64,000 nucleotides of DNA from Branchiostoma floridae (taxonomy: Eukaryota > Chordata > Leptocardii > Amphioxiformes > Branchiostomatidae). The translations under genes were made by a program, and so were the position numbers. Under the pieces are notes generated by a model. It ran no database searches. It worked only from the letters and a program-made list of their open reading frames with translations, and had not been told where the DNA came from. Positions 21,473 through 32,200 of this stretch are shown here, piece by piece (position 1 is the first letter of the stretch; every line of letters begins with the position of its first letter). The DNA lies in NCBI RefSeq assembly GCF_000003815.2, contig NC_049992.1, forward strand, positions 9,282,532 to 9,346,531. Reading direction: 5' to 3'.

Positions 21473-24443
21473 AAGAAATGGAGAAACCCGATTGATAGTG
21501 TCAGCCACTCAGCCCCTATTGCCCAGATGTTGCAGCATGTCAAATTTTACCACTGATAACATGTATTATTAGAAGGCGAGTGCCATTTTATTGTTGACTG
21601 TTCACTATACAACATTGAAAGAAATTTCTTTCTTTAATTGTGTACAAGATAAGTTTCCATGTTTTCGATATTTAAATAACACTGAAAAATTCATATTCCT
21701 CGTGCAATTAGACAAATCATGTATTCTAAAGTCCACCTGCAACTACATTTACAACTGTCTTAAGAAGCGAGAAGAAGTTGAACCTGTACATACTAGTACT
21801 AGTATAGTATACTGTAGACTTTGTAGTCTCAGTCATGTATCACACCCTACACAAATTGTACTTAGAACCGCTAGATGTATATCATTCACCTTGACGTGTA
21901 CTTAGCTGTAAGAAAGCAAACACGTACACTGAAGGTCTTCAGTCATTCATTATTCTGGGAGCCAGGGCTTCAAATGTTTGGAAAAGGGAAAAAAACACAA
22001 CTGTTCTTTGTGGTGGGGTCGAAGGCAAAATATGGCAACCTCTTAGCCCACGCAAATAGTTTTAGATGTCAGTAATGATATTGTACTCAGAAGCTGAATA
22101 TTAGGCCTTCGTTCATAATGTAATTGGATGAAAAGCATGATAAAAATTTGCTATTTTGCTATGCACCTTTATGTCGTTTAGCAATTTCAGATGTGAGCTG
22201 GTATTGATACGATATATAGATGTGAAGATGTTTATCGAAGAAGTACTGACAGTGGTATTGTTCACACTTCTGTGTTCCACATTATTCTATAATTATCTAT
22301 ACTGTTTTAGAGTCCATTCCAAGTCACCATGAGGGTTTTAGGTGATATTTGTAATTAGTCTGAATTACTTTGAATAAAAGAATATCTGAGCCAAAATGAT
22401 TTAATTCTTTTAAAAAATTGATTTAGAAAATACTCATCTGTTTGAATTCCTTTGAATATTTTAGAAACATTTTGAAAGTAACTGTACAACACATCTTTAT
22501 GTAGAATAATTGTGAAACCTCTGTGTGATTATTTCACATTTACAAATATTTGTAAACATTACCAAATGGTAAAATTAGTTTATTGCCCCCATAAAAGTAA
22601 GCCCTATTGTTGCATCTGCATATTTTTAGATTTCACTGCTGGGCACTGGTGGATCCTTTGTGGTGGGCCATTGTTGCATGGCACCCAACCATACTTTGCA
22701 AGGATGTGTGAATTGCTATCTTCCCAGCCCACTGAACCATTTACAAAAAATGGTAGAAAATGGTAAATAATGGTAGAATGTTGTTATTATTATTTAGAAA
22801 CCATTAGAAGTATCCAATTCCACACCATGAATATCTCCAAAGTTTTACAAGACCAAGGAAATATTTATAAAGTTAAAACAGTGTTAAAATATTTCTGAAG
22901 TATCAAATGTCCTAGACATATAATTACAAAACTTTCAAATCAATTCTAAACAATGGTTACAAACATGCGCACGGTGTCTTGGAATGGACTCTATGTAAAA
23001 AAATAACAATTAACGACTGTGTTATATTCTATTGCCAGCATGTATTTACCAATCCGATTGCGAGGGGTATCCATACATTCCAGTTTGTTTACATCCTCCT
23101 ACGCAGTGTCTCTGCCTCTACAACAGGCGGTTTGTCGTTGGAGACACTGCGTAGGAGGATTGTTTGCATATTAATAGCGACGAAAGTATTGGTTTACGAA
23201 GAAGAAAGCAGTGAATGTACAATCGATAGACTCGCAGAAATGATGGCAGGTCAACACTTCGCCATTTTCATGTTGTATTTCCTTTCTCGGTGGGCAAGAC
23301 ATAATGATCACTGACCAGGCGTTATGTCTATGAACACCAGGAAGCTTACTGTTACCTATTTGTCGTTTTTGTTCTTCATGGTTCTGTTGTGCAACCGTTT
23401 TAACTCTAAAAACTGTGGTGGATCGTAGTAACTATTACTATCAATTAGACAGCCACATAACAAAACTGTATGTTTTACTGGATCAACACTTACTTTTAGT
23501 CGATCATAATGAGAAGGTAATTCCAAAAAGAAGAAAATGTTAAACTAAGAAATTGGCATTCAGGGTGACGTAAATTATAGTGACATGAGGGAACTTTAAG
23601 GTACACGTAACCTCGTTTCAACTGTAGACTTGAAGCCAAATACTCTTAGACTTGTACAAGTGAATGTAACGACAAAAACTTTTCTCTCGAAAGACAATAA
23701 AGCTGTATGCAAATTATAAGTAACTTAAAGCTTTCTCACAGTATGTAATGATTTTCATAAGAGCTTCAGAAAGGACTGGAATCTTTTATGATGTCCCATA
23801 TGATTATTTACACGAATATAGTCTTTAGAGCTTCGTTGTTGAATTGACTGATAATCCTTACACAACAACACCATCTATATATTAATAAGCCCAATATGAC
23901 TAGAAATGGCGAGAGCTGGAAGCCACAACGTATTTTCTCATTGAACATTAAACCTATGTTTACCATGTATGTCCTTGAGAGATTTTATAGGCAACAAACT
24001 AAGAGATTTGCTACCAGCGAGCAAAAAGGTTTCACCCTGAGTTGTGTAGGCTATTTTGATATCAATACGAATTGATGTCAATAATCATATCTTAGCTTTT
24101 GGAAGACCAAGGATTTCTGACTGAAGCTGCAAAATAAAGAAAATGCAAAATAGAAAAAAAAGACTTTGATTCCAAGGACGAATTCGTACAGAGCTAAATT
24201 AAAGTCCTTGGCGATCTGCTTTAGATAGTTGAAATTATCAAAGGTCCTTTGTCTACAACTAGTGAATAAAAAATAAATGAATCAGGTTTTGGCCCGTGAG
24301 ACATTTTGAGTCGTGTGGCCATTCGAATCCTCTCGACTATTGGACATGTAACAACTCATTTGCTAGACAGATCAAAAGAACATCTGGATAAAGCTATTAA
24401 GCCCAGACAGAGTGACTCACGACAGAGATACTGAAGCCACGAA
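21473..24443. other. CTL2 3' flank and intergenic region
   Basis: No gene is recognised. Up to about 23.7 kb it aligns in blocks with the CTL1 3' flank. A fold-back sequence lies at 23094-23159. AATAAA occurs at about 22374, far from the stop. Confidence 0.6.
23094..23159. repeat. Inverted repeat with 19-bp arms
   Basis: TCCTCCTACGCAGTGTCTC and its exact inverse GAGACACTGCGTAGGAGGA are separated by about 28 nt. It may be a small fold-back element; no target duplication is clear. Confidence 0.75.
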
Positions 24444-24477
24444 ATGGCATCGCCTTCAGGCCAAGATGTCGATACGG
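24444..24477 (+). CDS. CTL3 exon 1 (start codon)
   Basis: ATG at 24444 gives 11 codons plus one base (MASPSGQDVDT), then donor GTAGGT. Phase 1 and the donor sequence match exon 1 of CTL1 and CTL2. Confidence 0.55.
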
Positions 24478-26987
24478 GTAGGTTACCTTTATTGACCAGT
24501 TTATCTTTATTATATGCATGGCTACCTCACCATACAAAAATTTACATAGATTCTATCTTCATTCTTTGATCTTGGGGGCCACAGGTCATAAGACATGTCG
24601 ATATGCGAGGCCAATTTGGTTGTACCTTTGACCCTATTGACCGGGCAATGCTAGCAAACCGGACTGTTACTGTATGCGAGCTATTCCCTAATAGTACTCA
24701 TATACATTCATGTATTCCTACATCGATCAGGGATCTCAGAGTTTCAAAATATAGAACGTTAACTGATGTGCTAAACGTGTCCTGTTGTTAAAAGAATACA
24801 TTCTGGCAAATTTCACCATAAACATCGTGGTCCTGGTCTTATAATAGTCACATAAATCAAGCCGCTAGGGGACCCAAAGTCTATTATATTCGAGGTCTGA
24901 TCAACAGCTATACTTACATATCATATGAAGACCATCCTTTTAGGTATTACTGTAAATACATTTAAGTCCGCGGGAATTTAATTTCGCGGTAGTGGAAAAA
25001 GGATTTTTCGCTGTGGGTTAATTCCGCGGTAACACCATAGACTAATACCATAATAGAAAAATGTTCGCGGTGGTTTTAAGTTCGCGGTGAAGTGGTCACC
25101 GCGAAAACCGCGAACATTAATCCACCGCGAACATTTCTGCATTTACAGTATCTAGATATGGTGTCACAGACAGACAGACAGACAGTGAACACAAACGCTC
25201 CCAAAAACATAAAATAAGCATAGCGAAAATGATTACTAAGCATATCGTTTGAATATAGATGACACCAGTGTGTCTGGCAACCGTGCACATGGGCTCCCTA
25301 GAAGCAGCAAGACGACGTGTCACCGGTCCTGTTTACTGAGTCTTATCGCCATTGCTGTTGCTGTGGCAGCCTTGGTTGGTGCAGGCGGTTGCTTTGCTGT
25401 GTACATCACTGCAAGGCTTGGACATAGAGACGGGAACCAGTCGGTCAGTCTCTTGTCATCAATTGACGCTAGGAATTTTATATTGACATCCCAGGGAATA
25501 TGATTTCAATTCATTCCAAAATATTTTGTATACAGCTGCAAGTATATACAATTTCTCTCCATGCTGTTCCTTTGCCTTGTTTTGATTACTTGCAATTCGT
25601 AATTTGTAGATGACAACTACGCATACTGTGCCATATTTGACAACCACGCTACCGGAGGTGACAACTACCCTGATGGAGGCAACAGCTACACTAGATGTGA
25701 CAACTATAGTACCAGAGGTGACAACTACACTGCCAGAAGTGACAACTACACTACCAGACAGTCCAAAGATACCACTAGATGTTACAACGTCGACTTCAAC
25801 TGAGAGTACAGCGACGCTACCACGTGCACAGATGTCAACAACCAAAGGAGGTAGGACACATAAGCAGTATCAGTTAGCGTGACACCATTTTTGTGTCAAA
25901 TTGAAAAGGCACCCTGAGTAAATATTATTGATAACAACTACTGTGTTCCATTTTCAGTTGTGAAGGGTGACGTTTGCCGAGTGGGATATAAACTCCTTGT
26001 CGGGACCTGCATTAGGCTTGCTTGCGACGAGAAGTCTCACGGGGATGCCCTGTTGGCCTGCCAGGAAGATGGAGCTACACTGGCCATGCCGAAAACAGAA
26101 GAACTGGACATCGCTCTGAGAAACCTGGTCAAAACAGAAGGAGGCAACAAGGATCACTGGATTGGCATAACGAAGTTTACCAGAGCGACGTGGAAATGGG
26201 CGGACGGGACCCTCCTGGGTCCTGAGTATGAGGTATGCTAGCATCATGCGTAATGAAGAATTGAACGGTTCTCTTAACCTTTACCGAATATACTATTTGC
26301 ACCAACCGGAATTTTCGGCTGACTCACTCAGTCAAGATTGTTGGAAACGTACCAATATCACCCCGCTCTGACTGAGAGATGGTCCCGGATCGTAAGTGCA
26401 TTGAATGCAAAATTTTGAGTTGGAGAACGTTTTCAATTCTTCATTGTGAAGTATGATTTTTTTTATAGATGGAAGAAAAAAATTGCTTTTAAAAGACGAT
26501 ATAAGAAACTGCACTGAAAAACGGATACAAAAACCAAAGAGATAAACAATGAAACAAGGCAGTCCTGTGTGCATATGTCAGAGGCACCCCACATCAAATC
26601 AACTTTGGTCATTTGAATTCGATACCAGGATACAGAAGCCCGAAATATATACATTTATGGGGTCTAAAATGGTCTAAAATGTAATAAGATTTATTTTGAA
26701 GAGAAACTGAGATGCCTCCATACCTTGTTTAGAATACATTCAACCACATCGTTACCAAATATGGTGCTATCATTTTTCAGCTAGGCCAATGGACTAACGT
26801 GTTGCAATTGTCTTTGGATATCTTCATTTTCAACTAGGGATGGAATCCGAATGAGCCGAATGTCGCCGGATATGAAGTCCATGAGATATGTGTTCAGTAC
26901 TGGCAGAAATGGTCTGAAGACCCTATGTGGGATGACACCGACTGTCCTGTACACAAAAGGTTCATCTGTCAGGCTCCCACCGCCTAA
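24444..26987 (+). CDS. CTL3: type II C-type lectin-like receptor with EPN motif
   Basis: Five exons join in frame: 24444-24477, 25259-25443, 25610-25850, 25958-26232 and 26838-26987, about 294 aa. The tail is short (MASPSGQDVDTG...) and lacks the tyrosine exon of the neighbours. The juxtamembrane segment is TTCHRSC, TM about 37-61, a Thr-rich stalk of TTTLPEV heptads at 74-153 and a CTLD at 154-294. The CTLD has the canonical mannose-type EPN at 251-253 but WDD at 276-278 instead of WND. This is the receptor in the cluster most likely to bind sugar with calcium. A candidate poly(A) signal is at 27103. Exon 1 is short, so the start is less certain than the rest. Confidence 0.78.
24845..24947. 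repeat. Fragment of the dispersed repeat, split by a MITE
   Basis: GCCGCTAGGGGACCCAAA resembles the 1.04-kb array units. The microsatellite (CAGA)n of the same family reappears at 25168-25186 after the MITE at 24950-25148, so the MITE inserted into this repeat. Confidence 0.55.
24950..25148. mobile_element. TA-flanked MITE, copy 2
   Basis: Inverted ends CTGTAAATACA and TGCATTTACAG are flanked by TA at 24948-24949 and 25149-25150. Compared with the 6620 copy it is inverted. Confidence 0.8.
25259..25443 (+). CDS. CTL3 exon 2 (juxtamembrane and TM)
   Basis: The exon encodes SKTTCHRSCLLSL then a TM run rich in Ala/Val/Gly, ending before GTCAGT. Phase is 1-0, as in the paralogues. Confidence 0.82.
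25610..25850 (+). CDS. CTL3 exon 3 (Thr-rich stalk)
   Basis: 241 nt encoding TTTLPEV-type heptads, a likely O-glycosylated mucin-like stalk. An antisense ORF over it is only a shadow. Confidence 0.82.
25958..26232 (+). CDS. CTL3 exon 4 (first half of CTLD)
   Basis: The exon encodes VCRVGYKLLVGTCIRL, ACQEDGATLAMPKTEELD, HWIGI and WADGT. Phase is 1-0. Confidence 0.9.
26838..26987 (+). CDS. CTL3 exon 5 (second half of CTLD, terminal)
   Basis: The exon begins GWNPNEPNVAGYE with the EPN motif and includes CVQYW, MWDDTDC and FICQAPTA then TAA. Confidence 0.9.
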   Translation, partial: GWNPNEPNVAGYEVHEICVQYWQKWSEDPMWDDTDCPVHKRFICQAPTA

Positions 26988-27102
26988 TCATCGGCTAATG
27001 GAAGAAAGTCAGCATGCGCAAACGTTACTGGTCACTATAATGTTATAACACGTGCTATTTCAAAATCTTAAAAACTTAATGGCGTAGCATCTGTAACATG
27101 TG

Positions 27103-27108
27103 AATAAA
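27103..27108 (+). terminator. Candidate poly(A) signal of CTL3
   Basis: AATAAA lies 116 nt after the CTL3 stop. A single hexamer is weak evidence. Confidence 0.4.
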
Positions 27109-27174
27109 CATTTGCATAGTTTACATGCATTAACATTTTTTATTATAGTGCTATCTAATGGTATACCAGTAACT

Positions 27175-27400
27175 ATCCTGTACACAGGAGATACATCTGT
27201 CAGGCTCCCGATCGGCCCACAGCCTAATGAAGGAAAGTCAGCATACCCAAACGTTACTGGTCACTATAATGTTATAACAGTTGTACTGTTTTAACATCTT
27301 TAATATTTTATGTCGCAGCATCTGTAACATGTGGATAAAACGTTTGCATAGTTTGTCTATATTAACATTTTTCTTATAGGACGTGTTAATGGTAATGTGT
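27175..27400 (+). pseudogene. Partial duplicate of CTL3 terminal exon and 3' UTR
   Basis: The segment repeats 26941-27165, including CCTGTACACA, ATCTGTCAGGCTCCC, CCTAATG and GTTACTGGTCACTATAATGT. It retains only the last codons of the CTLD, so it cannot make a domain. It is either a pseudo-exon or an enlarged 3' UTR. Confidence 0.75.
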
Positions 27401-27507
27401 CCTTGCCCCCCAACAACCTGGAGGTAATATGATACATGTAATGATACTTCAGAAGTATCTACATAGTTTGCCTTCCTTAGCTTCTGCTCATTTGGTTCCA
27501 TAGTATG

Positions 27508-27790
27508 ACTATTGTTTCACTAGAATTGTCTGTATAGAGGCTAGACCTGGACATGATAAAAACAACTTATTAATCATGATTATTTTTTCTATATTTTGAA
27601 TATTTGAGTTGGAGTTTGCTCTTTCACTTTCTATTTGAGAATAAAATACTCATTGTTCTCAAAAATTCATTGTTTCACTAGAATTGTATGTACAGAGGCT
27701 AGACCTGGACATGATAACAATCTGTATTAATCATGATTATCTTTGCTATATTTTGAATATTTGAGTTGTAGTGTGCTTTTCTTACTTTAC
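27508..27790. repeat. Tandem duplication, offset about 160 bp
   Basis: GTTTCACTAGAATTGT, AGGCTAGACCTGGACATGAT and TATTTTGAATATTTGAGTTG occur twice in the same order. It lies downstream of CTL3 and has no coding signal. Confidence 0.8.
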
Positions 27791-29198
27791 ATATCAGTAT
27801 GAAATACTTTATTCATTCACTTCTATACCACGTTTGTTTTGAAATGACAGCTTTTGTGATTGTCGTGTTTGTCAAGCTGATCTCAACACAAGAAATGTTA
27901 CTGCTTAGTATTACATATAATGACAACCGCAGACATCTTTGTACAACACAAACTCTGTGAGTTCGTATACACATGTTTTAAGAAAAGGGAAGAGGCATAT
28001 ATAAACGTTAGATATAGTGATAGCATAGGTTCGGATGTATTGTTTAATCAATCGTAAAACTACATGTAATAGTTATAGTACTTAGTCTTTAGTATCCCAT
28101 CATGGGATTTGCTGCATCGAGCCCACATGGGCAGGAACATGCAAATAAAGATCATCATTATATTTCGAAGTAGGCTAGACATCCATGTTATAATAAGTTA
28201 CGCCAAATAGCACGTACTCAAGCAGCTGTACCTGATTTGGAATACTTCTCAGTATGTTTTGTTGAATTTTACAAAAAGCAATGGTGAATCATTCTCAGTA
28301 TGTTTTCTTTAATCTTATGAATATTAACACTTGTACGTCAATAGTTCTCAGTGGGTTTGAAAAAAAAATCTACTGCTTGATATTCATTATGAGGGCAAAG
28401 ACTAATTTCGAAGAAAATGCTATGGTCTTCTTTGTAGCTGGTCCTTTATGTTCTGAAGAATACTTGTTTCTGTAAAACATGTGTTTCTTTCACATCCTAT
28501 TTTTGCATGTGTGATAATGCTGATTTTGGTTCTACAATTTCACCCAAAGAACTGCATCGAAATAGTCTTTTCTCCAAGTTGTATACACTAAAATCATTAA
28601 AGTCATAGAGATTTGAACAGAGCGTATTTTCAAAGAAAATGTTCTTGCTGTGAAGTTATAGAATGGCCGATGCTTTGATGTTAGAACTGATATTAAATCA
28701 CGCGGTGCTTGGTTGTACATGTGCTCTGGTGTTTGTTTTGCTTGAATTTACTTGTTTTGAAAACGGTAATTTTGTCTTTTCATGGTCCCTTTTAAGTCGA
28801 TATCTTCACTTTAAGACATCACATAAAATCGTATGCCTTGCTTGGCTTAAATCTAAACATACGAGTGATAGACCTTGTAAATGACGTAATAAAATTGTAC
28901 TTTCATGCCAATTTTTCATGGAAACGGATGAATAAGTTATCAGATTGTACCTGATTAGTCTAAGGTACATCTCGAGAAGTACGCATGCACTGCATAGCCG
29001 GTCGAACCATTTTAACTAGTAGAGCGTGTACCCGCCATTATTTGGTTCATAAACCAAAGACATTTTTAAAACTTTCTTTGTTTTTAAATTTTTTTCTAAA
29101 CTTTGTTATACTAAGAAGTGTTCATACATTTTGGGCCGTACTTGACCTAGGCCCCGTCGTGGATCAGATAAGAACTTCTGTCGGTTGCTGAACAGACG
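27791..29198. other. CTL3-CTL4 intergenic region
   Basis: I see no supported gene. AT-rich sequence with a possible retroposon tail (GCAAATAAAGATCATCATT) at 28141-28159. Confidence 0.5.
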
Positions 29199-29298
29199 AT
29201 GAGCGCGGCGGAGGAATATCCTCGCCTGGTGACTCACGGTGAAGATGCCGGGATCAGAAACAAGGGAAAATCACGTTCACCCAAAGTAGTCCACACAG
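29199..29298 (+). CDS. CTL4 exon 1 (start, EEYPRL motif)
   Basis: ATG at 29199, 33 codons plus one base, donor GTGAGT. The exon encodes MSAAEEYPRLVTHGED. An acidic pair before YxxL resembles the hemITAM of some mammalian CTLs. Confidence 0.65.
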
Positions 29299-32200
29299 GT
29301 GAGTTTTAAAATGTGCATATTATGTATGATGCGCGATTGATATGAGGAAAAATTTTCATGTGTCTGGTTGAATAATCTCATGTTTTCAGATTTACTTTTT
29401 TTTTTCGGGAGACCTTTGTTTTTGCTCTGATACGAAATCATATTTCCTGACGTCCAAATTATATGTTGTCCGCGGAACATTTCACGTTCTCGGGCGTAAA
29501 GTAAATTTTGCTATCGCAATATTAGATACAGTCACTCCCAAAAAGCGTTTCACAGATTGAGACGAACAAAACAAACAACTGAAAAATGTGTTTTCACTGA
29601 TCCTTCATACATAAGAATAAACATGACCACCTACTGCGCATGCGCACAAGTACAATGGGTGTAGACCTTTTATTCTTCAGGTCTAGCGCGATTTAACTCG
29701 TGTACTGAAAGGTTGTGTTTGGTAAAACTTAATCATGTCTCTTGTCGCTGCAGATAGGGGATTTGCATCCATATCACCAGCTACCAATGAGAGCAATGAC
29801 CATCCAGACAGCAAGGTGTACCTATCTGCGGACCATGAGGACATGACTCACCCGTTAAAGACTGGTGACGAGGGCACACACGGTGGACAATCGCCCTGTA
29901 CCGGGACAGATGACGAACACCATGAAGCAGTAGAACATAGCATCGCCGGGGTAATTGACTATGGGAGGTACATACCTGCTGCTCTTCGACAACCCGAACA
30001 CACAGGTACTGTATGCATTTTACATGTTCTTTCAGTACAGTATTGCAAAGGCCGATAGTGTACCATTGTGGAAAGTTGCCTTCTGTATCAGTTAATATAC
30101 ACCTTAATCTATGCTATACAGTGGACTATTCAATATACTCTTGTGTATTTTCCAGGTAGGGGAACCATGTATGATCATGTATATAAGACAAGTTAGTAAA
30201 TTCGTATACGAGTATAATGAATGAGGGGATTAAAAACGACTGGGCTTTCTCTGAAAAAGTCTGTGATGGGATGGAAAATTATCAAAGGTGGCCGTTGTTA
30301 GCCTCCGTTGCAAACTTCGAACGGGGCTGGCTTTGTACTTTATGTGAGAGGGCACTGGTTCGCGATTTTCAATGTTGGCTAGGTTCTGTTATGCCGGGAA
30401 AGGGAGTTTGCCGTGGAAAAGAGTTTGCCCTGTCTCGAAACGTTGAAGATCGCCAACCATATCACCCCTATTTCCCTGGTATTGCGGAACAGCTGGTCTA
30501 TAGGCGATGGGGTTTGGCAGTTACTTATCTCCAAGCAGATATGGGGTTAGGTGCATGTCGTGATGAAGTGTCCACAACTGTCACTGTCCCAATTTTTAAA
30601 ATGGTGTGCGTCTCAGGTATCCATTGGGAAGCTGTGTGGCTGTTTTCATTTGGTTTCGTTCCATTGAGACGCTGATTTTTCTGTTAATGCGTACAGGACT
30701 GTATTTTAAATTTTGGCAGTGATAGCTGTTAGCGTAAATACGTTTTTGGTATAAGTTGATGTGATGTATTCTGTAATGCGATATAAACACCAAGTCATAC
30801 ACCACAAAAAAAACATCAACCGACATAAACCATAATTCGGTCACTTGTTTATTTTGTTGTCTTTTTAGTCATCCTTGTACGTTTTACATACGTTTACATG
30901 ATATTCCCAGATAAAGGTAACACAGATTCAAGTAAGAACACATGTACAGCGACGCCGCCAATGTAAGCTTCCCCTTTAGCACAGTAATTGATATCAACAA
31001 CACCAAAAATCTCTAGAGCCAATGGCGTGTTGAGTTTGGCAGCGCTTAAACTCCACTGTTACAGGTTTGCCACTACAGCTAGGTACCAGATAAAGATTCA
31101 TTCTTAACTTAAAGACCTCTATTCAATCGAACGAAAGTTGTTTGTTTGTTTGATACCATATAGCAAGGACAGTTTATTCTTTTCTCAAAACACTTTTAAA
31201 AAACTCAATGCGTAACATACATAAATGATTCGTTTCGTAACTTATATAAATGATTCGCTTCGCAACTTATACAAATGATTAGTCTGGTTTTGACTTAACA
31301 AAGTACAAAGTTTACAGAGAAAAGATTATCATATCAACAAATTTTCGCAGCCAATTATTTACATATTACGTATACAGGTACGCTCTCCTCTTTTGAAGTC
31401 GTTCAAAGCTTGGTGGCGTTATAAAAGAAGTTATTATATTAGCAGTCTGGTACTTAATCGAGATTTCAAATGATAATTATGTTTTCTGAGGGGAGAAAAT
31501 TGTTATTTCTTCTTCTTTGGTCATGGGCTTATGGCTGGAACCACGCAATACTTGTTACTGTGGCTCTAAATTGCCTTAAAATGGCTTTTTATCATATATC
31601 CATGTCGCAAAAATGCAATTTGTCAAGAACAATTGCAGACATTTCAATGTATTTCAAAACGTTTCACAAAACATGTCTATCATCGCTTTAATCATTAAAT
31701 ATGTCCAGTTGCATAAACTATTGATATGGTTTGCCACTACAGCTAGGTACCAGATAAGGATTCACTTTTAAAGACCTCTATTCAATCGAACAAAATTGTT
31801 TGTTTGTTTGATACCATAGCAATGACAGTTTATTCTTTTCTCAAAACACTTTAAAAAAACTCTTTGCGTAACTTATATAAATGATTAGTCTGGTTTTGAC
31901 TTCACAAAGTTTACAGAGAAAAGATTATCATATCAACAAATTTTCGCAGCCAATTATTGACAATACGTATACGCTCTCCTCTTTTGAAGTCGTTCAAAGC
32001 ATTCAGATTGGCTTGTCGGCGTTATAAAAGAAAAGGGATTATATCAGCAGTCTGGAACTTAAGGCCACAGCAAGTAAATTTTATGGATGACATCCTCTGC
32101 AGACTGCAAAAATAGTTAGATAGGGCGAAAAAAAACAAGATGGGTAAAAAAAAACAAGATGGCTAAATTTTCAAAATAGACACCATAAATGTTGTAAGAA

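Noticed and set aside
25459-25845. Antisense ORF of 128 codons over the CTL3 stalk
   Set aside because: Val/Ser-rich shadow of the Thr-rich stalk repeats; the plus strand has the phase-consistent exon.
30217-30675. 152-codon ORF in CTL4 intron 2
   Set aside because: Part of it resembles the sequence at 37020-37060, so it is probably repeat-derived. No known domain was recognised.
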